Shown here one piece after another: positions 50,648 through 58,801 of a stretch of 64,000 nucleotides of DNA. Position numbers and translations under genes: made by a program. Below the pieces are notes generated by a model. That model saw only the letters and a list, made by a program, of their open reading frames with translations, made no database searches and was not told where the DNA came from. Position 1 is the stretch's first letter; every line of letters begins with the position of its first letter. This stretch comes from Myxococcales bacterium (GTDB lineage Bacteria; Myxococcota_A; Polyangia; Polyangiales; Ga0077539): contig JAEUKH010000040.1 in the NCBI GenBank assembly GCA_016792845.1, forward strand, positions 20,737 to 84,736. The letters are read 5' to 3'.

Positions 50648-51313
50648 TCAGTGCTGGGGCATGCCGCCGAGCAAGAGGCCGATGCCGAAGGAGGTGATCA
50701 CCGAGCCGTCGGCGGGGGTGAGCACCGTGACCTCAGGGTGGAGCGCGAAGCTCTGGCTGAGGCGGAAGTTGCCGCCTACGCCGAAGCGGCCGATGGCGCC
50801 GCTCGCGAAGGAGCCCACCCGGTCGCCGTCGGTGACGCTGCCGAAGCCCCAGGTGAAGCCCGCCGAGGCGAGGAGGGTGACGTGCTGCCCGAGGTTCAGG
50901 CCCGCGACCAGGGGGAAGTTGACGTAGCCCACGGCCACGGCGCCGCCGCTGTCGCCCGACGAGAAGCCGATGGGGTAGACCTGAAAGCCCGGGTCAGCGG
51001 CGAGGTCGAGGGTCTGAGACCGGAGGAAGTTCCACTTCAGGTCGAGGCCGAAGCCGGTGAGGGCGGTGATGCGGCCGCCGATGTCGATCTGGTCTGAGAT
51101 GCCGTACCGGGCCATCATCGTGGGCAAGGCCGGGAGCGTCGCGCGGTCGCCGTCGCGCTGCTGGTACGAGAAGGTCTCGAAGGCGACGCCTTGCTGAAAT
51201 CGCCCCGGCTGGATCGTGCGCGGTGTCGTGTAGAGGTTCGGGTTGGGGCAGCCCAACAGCAACAGCGCCGCGCCGACAAAGCCCGGCATCAGCCTGCGAA
51301 GTTTGATGTCCAT
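50648..51313 (-). CDS. Outer-membrane lipoprotein of beta-barrel-like type
   Basis: A 221-residue lipoprotein with lipobox ALLLLGC (Cys ~22). The remainder has repeated beta-strand stretches with alternating hydrophobic residues (IDIGGRITALTGFGLDLKW, VAVGYVNFPLVAGLN), consistent with a small barrel or cupped beta-sheet. No known domain recognised. ATG 51313 has AAAGGAG ten bases upstream. A hairpin follows its stop. Confidence 0.65.
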   Translation of the reverse strand: MDIKLRRLMPGFVGAALLLLGCPNPNLYTTPRTIQPGRFQQGVAFETFSYQQRDGDRATLPALPTMMARYGISDQIDIGGRITALTGFGLDLKWNFLRSQTLDLAADPGFQVYPIGFSSGDSGGAVAVGYVNFPLVAGLNLGQHVTLLASAGFTWGFGSVTDGDRVGSFASGAIGRFGVGGNFRLSQSFALHPEVTVLTPADGSVITSFGIGLLLGGMPQH

Positions 51314-51594
51314 CGTGTGAAAGCTCCTTTGACCCCGCGGGGCTCTACAAGAGACGTGCCGACGGTAACGTAGAAGCCTCTCGCGTTCATCACAATCAAC
51401 ACGGCCGTGGCGCGCGCGACGACACCCTCGGCGGAGGGCTGCACGGGCCCTCGGGGCGGCGCTGCGCTGCGGGGTGTGCTCGGCGGTTGTGTGTCCCGCC
51501 GTCACAGCCGCGACGGGCCCTCGGTGCGGCGGGCGCGGTGCGAGGGTGAAGGCCCATTGACGGGGCGCGGGGCGGGGGCTCACTCTCCCGCGCC

Positions 51595-52452
51595 ATGCGA
51601 GAGATTGCAGTGTTGGGCGTGCTCGGTGCCGGTCAGATGGGCGCTGGGATTGCACAGGTTGCCGCGGCCTCGGGGCTGACGGTTCGGCTCGCCGACGCGA
51701 CCGAGGCGCAGGCCGAAGCGAGCCGCGCGAAGATCGGGTCGGGGCTGAAGAAGCTGGTCGAGCGCGGCAAGCTCGACGCCGCGTCGGCGGAGGCCACCTT
51801 GGGGCGCATCACCGCGGTGGCGGGCATCGACGGGCTCGTCGCGTGCGACATGGTGATCGAGGCGGTGACCGAGAACGTCGAGGTGAAGCTCAAGCTCTTC
51901 GCGGAGCTCTGCGCGAAGGTGAAGCCCGAGGCGATCCTCGCGAGCAACACGAGTTCGATCTCGATCACGCGCATCGCGGCGGCCACGCGGCGGCCCGAGC
52001 AGGTGGTGGGATTGCATTTCTTCAACCCCGTGCCGCTGATGAAGCTGGTCGAGGTGATCCGCGCGATTCAGACGAGTGACGCCACCCACGAGGCCGCCCT
52101 CGGGCTCGCCGCGGCGATGAACAAGACGGCGGTGCGCGCGAAAGATTCGCCGGGCTTCTTGGTCAATCGCATTCTCATTCCGCTCTTGAACGAGGCGATT
52201 TTCACCCTGGCCGAGGGCCTCGGGTCGGCCGAAGACATCGACACCGCCGCGAAGCTCGGGCTCAACCACCCGATGGGCCCGCTCGAACTCAGCGATTTTA
52301 TCGGCCTCGACACGGTGCTCGCCATCGCCGACGTGCTCCACCGCGAGACCGGCGACGACAAATATCGCCCCCCGGTCATGCTGCGGAACTACGTCGCCGC
52401 CGGGTGGCTCGGCCGCAAATCGGGCCGCGGGTTCTACTCCTACGCGAAATGA
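51595..52452 (+). CDS. hbd: 3-hydroxybutyryl-CoA dehydrogenase
   Basis: A 285-residue NAD(P)-dependent dehydrogenase. The N-terminal Rossmann motif is LGAGQMGAGIAQ near residue 10, the catalytic region is ASNTSSISITRIA and the His is in GLHFFNPVPLMKLVEV (His138-like); the C-terminal domain motif NHPMGPLELSDFIGLDT identifies the hydroxybutyryl/3-hydroxyacyl-CoA group. It oxidises 3-hydroxyacyl-CoA or reduces acetoacetyl-CoA. The next gene, a crotonase, starts at the overlapping region, forming a tight pair. Confidence 0.93.
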   Translation: MREIAVLGVLGAGQMGAGIAQVAAASGLTVRLADATEAQAEASRAKIGSGLKKLVERGKLDAASAEATLGRITAVAGIDGLVACDMVIEAVTENVEVKLKLFAELCAKVKPEAILASNTSSISITRIAAATRRPEQVVGLHFFNPVPLMKLVEVIRAIQTSDATHEAALGLAAAMNKTAVRAKDSPGFLVNRILIPLLNEAIFTLAEGLGSAEDIDTAAKLGLNHPMGPLELSDFIGLDTVLAIADVLHRETGDDKYRPPVMLRNYVAAGWLGRKSGRGFYSYAK

Positions 52453-52466
52453 ACGAGGCACAGCGC

Positions 52467-53255
52467 ATGACCTACGAGACACTCCTCATCGACGACGCGG
52501 GCCCCGTGGCGCGGGTCACGATCAACCGCGCCGACAAGCTCAACGCGCTCAACGCCACGGTGATCGACGAGCTCACCGCGGCCTTCACGGCCCTCACTGC
52601 GAAGGGCACCGCGCGGGTGGTGGTGCTCGCGGGGGCGGGCGACAAGGCCTTCGTGGCCGGCGCCGACATCGCGGCCATGGCGGCGATGAGCCCTGCCGAG
52701 GCTGAGCACTTCGCGCGGCGCGGGCACCGCCTCGGCGAACTCATGGCCGCGGCGCCGTATCCGATCGTGGCCGAGGTGCAGGGCTTCGCCCTCGGCGGAG
52801 GCACCGAGATCGCGCTCTGTTGCGACCTCATCGTGGCCAGCGAGCGGGCGAAATTCGGTCAGCCGGAGGTGGGGCTCGGGGTGATCCCGGGCTTTGGCGG
52901 CACGGTGCGCCTCGCGCGCCGGGTGGGGGTGGGCAAGGCCCGCGAGCTGATCTTCGCGGGGCACGTGATCGACGCCGCCGAGGCCCTGGCCATGGGCCTG
53001 GTCGACCGGGTGGTGCCGCACGCCGAGCTCGGCGAGCGGGTGAAGGCGCTGGCCGAGCAGATCGCGAAGAACGCCCCGGTGGCGGTGGCCCACGCGAAGC
53101 GGGTGCTCCACGGGGTCGAGAACGTGCCCCTGGGCACCGCGAAGGAGCTTGAAATTCAAGCCTTCGCGCTCTGCTTTGCGACCGAAGACCAGAAGACCGC
53201 GATGGCGAGCTTTGTGCGCAATCCGCGCGAGCTTCGCACCTTTGTCGGAAAGTGA
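52467..53255 (+). CDS. Enoyl-CoA hydratase (crotonase)
   Basis: A 262-residue crotonase. Oxyanion region FVAGADIAAMA, and both catalytic Glu motifs (GGGTEIALCCD and GQPEVGLGVIPGFGG) are complete, so it is likely an active hydratase making 3-hydroxyacyl-CoA for the preceding dehydrogenase. Two starts are plausible: ATG 52449 overlapping the hbd stop (ATGA), or ATG 52467, preferred because GAGG precedes it by eight bases and the family N-terminus MTYETLLI begins there. Likely one operon with hbd. Confidence 0.9.
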   Translation: MTYETLLIDDAGPVARVTINRADKLNALNATVIDELTAAFTALTAKGTARVVVLAGAGDKAFVAGADIAAMAAMSPAEAEHFARRGHRLGELMAAAPYPIVAEVQGFALGGGTEIALCCDLIVASERAKFGQPEVGLGVIPGFGGTVRLARRVGVGKARELIFAGHVIDAAEALAMGLVDRVVPHAELGERVKALAEQIAKNAPVAVAHAKRVLHGVENVPLGTAKELEIQAFALCFATEDQKTAMASFVRNPRELRTFVGK

Positions 53256-53274
53256 GCGCCCCGCGCGTTTTTCT

Positions 53275-53303
53275 TTGACTCGCCGGGTCGGTTCACTTAG
53301 AAG
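53275..53303 (+). promoter_or_regulatory. Sigma-70-like promoter of first tRNA-Asp gene
   Basis: TTGACT and TAGAAG with a 17-base spacer, about 43 bases upstream of the tRNA. Confidence 0.5.
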
Positions 53304-53345
53304 ACGCCCATCCCGACGCGACGCCGGCAACGGCACATGCGTCAT

Positions 53346-53419
<74 letters not shown>

Positions 53420-53428
53420 CAACGAGAG

Positions 53429-53465
53429 CACCCTGAGGCCGCAAGGTTTCAGGGTGTTCGCTTTT
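53429..53465 (+). terminator. Intrinsic terminator after tRNA-Asp copy 1
   Basis: CACCCTGA/TCAGGGTG 8-base stem with a 12-base loop, then TTCGCTTTT. Confidence 0.75.
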
Positions 53466-53539
53466 GGGGCCCTCGCGAGGGCATCGGGGCGGGCGAGGGG
53501 GATGGCGCGCCGCGCGCGTGCGGCCGATGTCGATTGTTC

Positions 53540-53568
53540 TTGACCGCGGGGGTGCAGGGGCGTACAAA
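53540..53568 (+). promoter_or_regulatory. Sigma-70-like promoter of second tRNA-Asp gene
   Basis: TTGACC and TACAAA separated by 17 bases, about 41 bases upstream of the second tRNA. Confidence 0.6.
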
Positions 53569-53608
53569 CCGCGCTCCCTGATGCACCGCAGCGATGTGGT
53601 GTGTGAGA

Positions 53609-53682
<74 letters not shown>

Positions 53683-53691
53683 CAACGAGAG

Positions 53692-53728
53692 CGCCCTGAG
53701 GCCGCAAGGTTTCAGGGCGTTCGCTTTT
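53692..53728 (+). terminator. Intrinsic terminator after tRNA-Asp copy 2
   Basis: CGCCCTGA/TCAGGGCG stem, 12-base loop, TTCGCTTTT tail. Compared with copy 1 the closing pair shows the compensatory change A-T to G-C. Confidence 0.75.
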
Positions 53729-53790
53729 GGGGCCCCGCGAGAGCATCGGGGCGGGTGCCGGTCGCGGGGCGGTGTAGTAGCGTCGACGCG

Positions 53791-54405
53791 ATGACGCCTG
53801 AGACGGCCTCGGCCAACTACCGCAGCACAGAGCTTCCCCCGATCGACCCGCTGTTGCGGCCTGAGGGTTCGGGTGCGCCGTGGGCGCCTTGGGCTTCGTC
53901 GGCGATGGCGCTGGTGGCGTTGTGCCTCGCCCCTGTGGTGGTGGCGGGTCTCGCGCGCACCCCCAGGGCCGAGCACGAGATGTCGCCCGAGGTCGCGGTC
54001 GCGCTCGGGGGGCTCTCGCTCCTGGGCGTCGCGTACTGGGTGATCTTGGCGGTGTGGCGCCATCGCGCGTGGGCGACTCTCGCGTCGGTGTGCCGCCGCG
54101 CGGCCTCGGGGCGACCGGTCACGCCGGCCCAGGCGGTGGGGTACCACTTCGTGCCGCTCTACAACATCGTTTGGGGTTTCATCGAGCCGATGGCCCTCGC
54201 CGAGGCGTACAACGCCGTGCTCGTCCAGACGGGGAGCGCGCGGCGGGTGGGCAAGACGCTCCCGGTCTTGATGGGGGTCACGAGCGTTTTCGGGCTCTAC
54301 GGGCTCTTGCTGAGCGTGCCGACGCAGATCGCGTGGATGTTCGTCGTGGGCCAGGCGCAGCGCGAATACCTTGCGCGCACACGCGATCTCGCGGCGCCGC
54401 GCTGA
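53791..54405 (+). CDS. Membrane protein of DUF4328-like type
   Basis: A 204-residue inner-membrane protein with four hydrophobic segments: two in residues ~32-90 (ALVALCLAPVVVAGLA, GLSLLGVAYWVILAVW) and two in the C-terminal half (FVPLYNIVWGFIEPMAL, SVFGLYGLLLSVPTQIAWMF). The YHFVPLYNIVWGF stretch resembles DUF4328. No function known. ATG 53791 preferred; the extension upstream is not conserved-looking. Confidence 0.62.
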   Translation: MTPETASANYRSTELPPIDPLLRPEGSGAPWAPWASSAMALVALCLAPVVVAGLARTPRAEHEMSPEVAVALGGLSLLGVAYWVILAVWRHRAWATLASVCRRAASGRPVTPAQAVGYHFVPLYNIVWGFIEPMALAEAYNAVLVQTGSARRVGKTLPVLMGVTSVFGLYGLLLSVPTQIAWMFVVGQAQREYLARTRDLAAPR

Positions 54406-54534
54406 GCCCCGACCCGCGATTTTCTCTCTCTCGCTCGGATGGCCTCGGCCCCCTTCGCGGTTGAGCCATCCCGACGTCGCTGCGAGTGGCGCGTCGCACG
54501 CGACCCTCCCTCGAACGGCTCTGAAAGGCTCCGA

Positions 54535-54900
54535 ATGCACAGCGACGTCATCAACCTCCGCGAGAAGCTCGGTCTCTTCTCGGATCACTGGGCGCCGCGG
54601 GTCATCGCCGCGCTGAACGACTATCAGCTCAAGCTCGCGCGGGTGAAGGGCGCCTTCGTGTGGCACCAGCACGCCGACACCGATGAGATGTTCTACGTGG
54701 TCGACGGGGCGCTGCGGATCGAGCTCGAAGACCGCACGGTGTGCCTCAACGCGGGCGAGCTCTTCGTGGTGCCCAAGGGCGCGATGCACCGCCCCGTGGC
54801 CGACGAAGAGTGTTGCATCTTGCTGATCGAGCCGCGCGGTGTGGTCAACACGGGCGAGGCGGGCGGCGAGTACACCGCGCCGAACGATCGCTGGGTCTGA
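54535..54900 (+). CDS. Small cupin-domain protein
   Basis: A 121-residue single-domain cupin. The metal ligands are in WHQHADTDEMFYVVDG (two His and one Glu in the expected spacing) and a further His in MHRPV near residue 84. Such small cupins bind a metal and act as sugar isomerases, dioxygenases or sensors; the substrate is unknown. ATG 54535 has AAAGG nine bases upstream; an extension to 54439 is Arg/Ser-rich noise. Confidence 0.8.
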   Translation: MHSDVINLREKLGLFSDHWAPRVIAALNDYQLKLARVKGAFVWHQHADTDEMFYVVDGALRIELEDRTVCLNAGELFVVPKGAMHRPVADEECCILLIEPRGVVNTGEAGGEYTAPNDRWV

Positions 54901-54908
54901 GCGCGTCT

Positions 54909-55328
54909 TTAGACCACCAACGCGACGAGACCGAGCGTCGAGAAGACCACACCCATCACCACGCCGAAGACCGCGCGGCCCTTGCCGTTGCGGGTGGGGT
55001 TCTGCCTGAGCCTCACCAGCGCCCAAAGCCCCGCCGCGAGCGCGAAGGGCGCGCCGACGACGGTCACCGCGGTGAGGCCGAGGTAGCCTGCCACGAGGGC
55101 GACGCCGTCAACGTTGGTCGGCATGAGGAGGCTCGCCTCGGCAGGAGGCGCCGAAGACGGCAGGTGCAGGCCCGGCACTTGGGCCGCGGCGACGCTCCCC
55201 GACCAGCCGTCTGCGCTCACTTCGGCCGAGGGGGGCAGGGTGCCCGAGACGGCCCAACGCTGGAGCTCCTCCCAAGAGAGCGGCCCCGCCGTCTGCATCT
55301 GTGCGCGTACCCAGTACTGTCGTTGCAT
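54909..55328 (-). CDS. GYF_2-domain membrane protein
   Basis: A 139-residue protein. Residues 1-50 match the GYF_2 domain (YWVRAQMQTAGPLSWEELQ, a Trp-rich binding module), residues ~75-139 form two transmembrane helices (VALVAGYLGLTAVTVVGAPF and GVVMGVVFSTLGLVALVV) of DUF4190-like type. GYF modules bind Pro-rich peptides. It is convergent with the cupin gene (nine bases between the stops). ATG 55328 is used; the longer frame is Arg/Ala-rich. Confidence 0.7.
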   Translation of the reverse strand: MQRQYWVRAQMQTAGPLSWEELQRWAVSGTLPPSAEVSADGWSGSVAAAQVPGLHLPSSAPPAEASLLMPTNVDGVALVAGYLGLTAVTVVGAPFALAAGLWALVRLRQNPTRNGKGRAVFGVVMGVVFSTLGLVALVV

Positions 55329-55418
55329 GGCCGAGGCTCCCGAAGGGTGAGCGGCGACGCTAGCGCACCTTCGGCGCGGCGTCAGCACCCTGCGGTCGAG
55401 ACGGTGCGCGCCCCGCGC

Positions 55419-55991
55419 TCAGAACGGAGAGGCCGCCGCCCGCGCGCCCGCGACCATGTCTTCGAAGGCCTGCCGCTCTTGTTCGAGCTCGGGCACGACG
55501 TCTTCGAGGCGACGCACGAGGGCCTCGCGCTTCTCGGCGGTGTCAGGGTTGCCGTGCGCGCGGCTCACCTCAAGCTCAAGGCTGCGCAGCGATGCCGAGA
55601 GGCGGTTGAGCGACGCGCGGTGCCGGTCGCGGAGGCGGTACACCTCGACCGGCGGGTTCTGAATCGTTTGCATAAAGCCCGCGGGCGCCACCAAGAGGTC
55701 GGCCATCGGACCGCTGTGACAGCGGTTGAAGGGGTCGGGCATCTGACCGCCCTGAACGGCGCGGGTGAGGCGGCGCAGGTCGTCGCTGCGCGCGCCGCCG
55801 AAGCAGCGAGTGATGGGCTGCTCGATCTGCGTGACGTGCTCTTGTTCGAGGCGTTTGGCCCAGAGCCGGTGGGGGTCGCGCGCGCGGCGCCAGGCAACGA
55901 AGGCCAGAACGACCGCGGCGGCGAGACCCACGTTGAGGAGCAAATCGGCCGAAGAGCGGCGGGGCTTGGACGGTGCGGCGGAGTCAGACAT
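55419..55991 (-). CDS. Membrane-anchored coiled-coil protein, unknown function
   Basis: A 190-residue protein with one transmembrane segment (LLLNVGLAAAVVLAFVAW, residues ~17-34) and a soluble domain containing two Cys in CFGGARSDD and FNRCHSGPMADLL, then a C-terminal charged helix that could form a coiled coil (LVRRLEDVVPELEQERQAF). No family recognised. ATG 55991 is used. It is 91 bases upstream (minus strand) of the GYF_2 gene and may share a transcript. Confidence 0.6.
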   Translation of the reverse strand: MSDSAAPSKPRRSSADLLLNVGLAAAVVLAFVAWRRARDPHRLWAKRLEQEHVTQIEQPITRCFGGARSDDLRRLTRAVQGGQMPDPFNRCHSGPMADLLVAPAGFMQTIQNPPVEVYRLRDRHRASLNRLSASLRSLELEVSRAHGNPDTAEKREALVRRLEDVVPELEQERQAFEDMVAGARAAASPF

Positions 55992-56371
55992 CGAGAGTTC
56001 CGAGGTGTTGCTTGGCACGATCGGCGACGATTGTCGCGGGTCATTCGACGCCCGAAGGTGCAATGCGGCCGACCGCGGTGAGCGGCTCTGCGATGCGCGC
56101 TTCGCGGTACGACGCGCGATGCACACGGTCGAGCCCTTCGGGGGCGGTGCGGCGGTGAAGGCATCGCTATACTTGGCTGGCCGGGCGGTGTATGGTCTGC
56201 CCCGGCTGCGCGTGGGGCCCCGAAATGGTCGGGCGCCGTCGCCGTGCGGCGAGTGGCAATCGTTGCGTCTGCTGTGGCGGCAGCCAGGCGAAGGCCCCGC
56301 GAGATGGTTCGCGGTGTGGCCCCCTTCAGGCTGTCGGGCGTCGTGACGATTGATCTCCGAAGAGGGTTGTC
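55992..56371. other. 380-base gap between divergent genes
   Basis: No convincing coding sequence was found in this 380-base stretch. It holds the region upstream of the HARE-HTH gene, with a TATACT (near 56170) as a possible -10 element and AGAGGG as ribosome site near 56360. Nothing else recognisable. Confidence 0.5.
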
Positions 56372-58663
56372 ATGACGTTCACTGAGGCCGCTGAGGCCGT
56401 GTTGCGCAAGGTGGGTAAGCCCCTTGCGGTGAAGAAGATTACGCAGCTCGCGATCGAGCAGAGCCTCTTGTCGCACGTCGGCAAGACCCCCGAGGTGACC
56501 ATGAGCACCCGGCTCGCGACGCTCACGAAGAAAGACCGCGGCGAGCAGAACATCGTGCGCGTCAAGGCCGGTGTCTTCGGGCTCCGCGAGTGGGGCGCGA
56601 CGCCCGCCGATGCGGGCGAGGCGAGCGAGGAAGAGAGCGCGACCGAGGGGGCCGAAGGGGCCGCCGAGGGCGAGGCCGCTCCGACCGCAGAGACCCAGGC
56701 TCCGACCCCGACGCCGCGCGCGACTCAAGAGTCACGGCAGGCTCCTTCGGGCGGCCGCTCGCAAGAAGATCGTCCGCGCAACCGTGATCGCAATCGCGGC
56801 GAAGGCCGCGGCGAGAACCGCGGTGAAGGTCGCGGCGAGAACCGCGGTGAAGGTCGCGGCGAGAACCGCGGCGAAGGTCGCGGCGAGAACCGCGGCGAAG
56901 GTCGCGGCGAGAACCGCGGGGAGAACCGTGGCGAGAACCGTGCTGAAGGTCGCGGCGAGAACCGCGGGGAGAATCGCGGCGAGAACCGTGCTGAAGGTCG
57001 CGGCGAGAACCGCGCTGAAGGTCGCGGCGAGAACCGCGGCGAGGGGCGTGGGCCGCGCGAGGGGCGTCAGGGCGATCGGCGAGAGCGCTTCTCGGAGCGC
57101 GACGGGCGGCGCGAGGCGCCGCGTGCGGCGGAGGCTCCGAAGTCCGCAGAGGTCGAGACCGCAGAGTTGCCCGCGGCGACCGTCGAGGCCCTCGCGAAGG
57201 CGTCGATGGAGCCCGTGCTTGAGGCCGCTGAAGTGAACGTCGCGGCGCCGGTCGCCGTGGTCGAGCGCGCCGAAGAGGTCGCGGTGAACGAGGCGGTGGT
57301 GAGCCCCGCCGAAGTCGCCGCCGAGGCCGCGCGGGCGGCCGAAGAGGCCATCGAGGCCGGTGCGCTCGCCGAGACCGATGAGTCGCCTGCGGGGGTCGAG
57401 GCGGTGTCGGTGACCGTCATCGAGGCGCCCACGAAGCGCCCGAGGGTGACCGTCGCGCCCGAAGACCGTGACGAGGAGCGCGTTCCGCTCAGCGAAGATG
57501 AGCGCGAGCGTGAGCAGCGGCTCGCGGCCGCACAAGAGATGTTTCCCGAGGAGGATGACGACGAGGAGCCGCTCCTCGGGGGTGACGACAAGAACGACCC
57601 GCGGCGCAACCGCCGTCGCCGTCGCCGCCGCGGTCGCAACGGCGAGAGCCGCGAGGTCGTGCGCATCGAGGGCTTCGAGGTGGTCACCGCGCCCGAGGGC
57701 GACGGGGCCGAGGCCCGCACCGAGGAGGCGCCGCGGCGTGAAGAGCGCGAGGGGCGCGGCGAGCGCGAGGGCCGGGGTGAGCGCCGCGAGCGCCGCGACG
57801 ACCGGGGCGAGCGCGAGGCGCGCGGTGAGCGTCGCGACGATCGCAGCGAGCGCCGTGACGACCGAAACGAAGGCAGCGAAGAGCTCGGGCGCGACACCGC
57901 AGACATCGTGGTGGCGCTCCTCGGCCGACGTGATGAGCGCGCGCCGGTGGCGGTGCGTACCCTCGTCGAAGAAGCCGTGCGTCAGGGCAAACTGAACGGC
58001 GACTCGGCCGTACTCACCGCCTCGGTGGCCGCTGCGATCCGTGCCGACGTGGCGCGCCGCGAGGCCCGCGGCGAGCGCCCGCGCTTGCGCCTCGCCGGGG
58101 GTCGCGTGGGCCTCGTCGATTGGACGCTCCCGCAGGAGCTCCTGCGCGCCGAGGCCGACGCCTTGGTGGCCATCGAGCGGCTCCGCGAGCAGTGCCGTCG
58201 CTACGTCGTTCGCCGCCTGAACGAGCTCTCACAGACCTCGACGGTCGAGGTCGTGGCCCTGCTCCTGGAGCGCGCGGGCATCTCGAACCTCAAGGTCGCG
58301 CGGCGTCCGGGCTTGCCGCAGGGCGAGATCCACCTCACGGGCGTTGCGCGTCGCGGCCCCGAAGAGGTCAGCGTCGCGATCGTGCTCAAGCGGGGCGGCG
58401 AAGTGGGTCGCGAGCGCGTGATCGAGCTGCGCGGCTCGCTGCATCACTACGGGCCGGCCCAAGCCGGGTGGATCATCACCACCGGCAACGTGCTCTCGGG
58501 CGCGCGCGACGAGGCCGCGGCCTCGGGCGTGGCCCCGATCACCCTGGTCGATGCCGCCTCGCTCGGTCGGCTCCTCGACGAGCACGGTGTGCTGGTCGAG
58601 CACGCCACGGTGAAGCTCCCCTACCTCGACGTCGACCTCTACGACGTGCTCCGCTCGGTCTGA
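56372..58663 (+). CDS. HARE-HTH protein with disordered GEN-repeat linker and degenerate Mrr-like nuclease domain
   Basis: A 763-residue protein. Residues 1-72 are a HARE-HTH domain (FTEAAEAVLRKVGKP and VRVKAGVFGLREW), a winged helix linked to DNA modification readers. Then come Glu/Ala segments, an 85-residue GENRGEGR repeat, an acidic stretch and two Arg/Glu blocks. Near residue 500-590 a second HARE-like unit ends in GGRVGLVDW. The C-terminal ~150 residues resemble the Mrr restriction domain (VEVVALLLERAGI, IITTGNVLSGARDEA, ITLVDAASLGRLL), but the expected D...QxK residues appear as QGEIHLT and VLKR, so nuclease activity is doubtful. ATG 56372 has AGAGGG upstream. It may sense DNA or RNA; function unknown. 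Confidence 0.72.
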   Translation: MTFTEAAEAVLRKVGKPLAVKKITQLAIEQSLLSHVGKTPEVTMSTRLATLTKKDRGEQNIVRVKAGVFGLREWGATPADAGEASEEESATEGAEGAAEGEAAPTAETQAPTPTPRATQESRQAPSGGRSQEDRPRNRDRNRGEGRGENRGEGRGENRGEGRGENRGEGRGENRGEGRGENRGENRGENRAEGRGENRGENRGENRAEGRGENRAEGRGENRGEGRGPREGRQGDRRERFSERDGRREAPRAAEAPKSAEVETAELPAATVEALAKASMEPVLEAAEVNVAAPVAVVERAEEVAVNEAVVSPAEVAAEAARAAEEAIEAGALAETDESPAGVEAVSVTVIEAPTKRPRVTVAPEDRDEERVPLSEDEREREQRLAAAQEMFPEEDDDEEPLLGGDDKNDPRRNRRRRRRRGRNGESREVVRIEGFEVVTAPEGDGAEARTEEAPRREEREGRGEREGRGERRERRDDRGEREARGERRDDRSERRDDRNEGSEELGRDTADIVVALLGRRDERAPVAVRTLVEEAVRQGKLNGDSAVLTASVAAAIRADVARREARGERPRLRLAGGRVGLVDWTLPQELLRAEADALVAIERLREQCRRYVVRRLNELSQTSTVEVVALLLERAGISNLKVARRPGLPQGEIHLTGVARRGPEEVSVAIVLKRGGEVGRERVIELRGSLHHYGPAQAGWIITTGNVLSGARDEAAASGVAPITLVDAASLGRLLDEHGVLVEHATVKLPYLDVDLYDVLRSV
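56800..57058 (+). repeat. In-frame 12/24-base tandem repeat in the HARE-Mrr gene
   Basis: Copies of GGCGAGAACCGCGG(T/C)GAAGG encode GENRGEG, arranged with alternating 24-base and 12-base units; all lengths are multiples of three, so the frame is kept. Extra units GENRAEGR occur. Slippage could change repeat number without frameshift. Confidence 0.85.
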
Positions 58664-58801
58664 GCGAAGCGTCTCCTCGGGTGCCCGCCCCGGCGCATCT
58701 TCGCCGCGGCGGCGCATCGCCTCGCTTCGATCTCATTCACCGCGCCCGAAGGGGCCCGGCGCTTGTGCTCCCCGTGCGGAACGGGTAGGCAATCGCCAGC
58801 C

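Noticed and set aside
56800..57058. Short tandem repeats resembling CRISPR
   Set aside because: Units of 12/24 bases without unique spacers, in frame within a protein gene.
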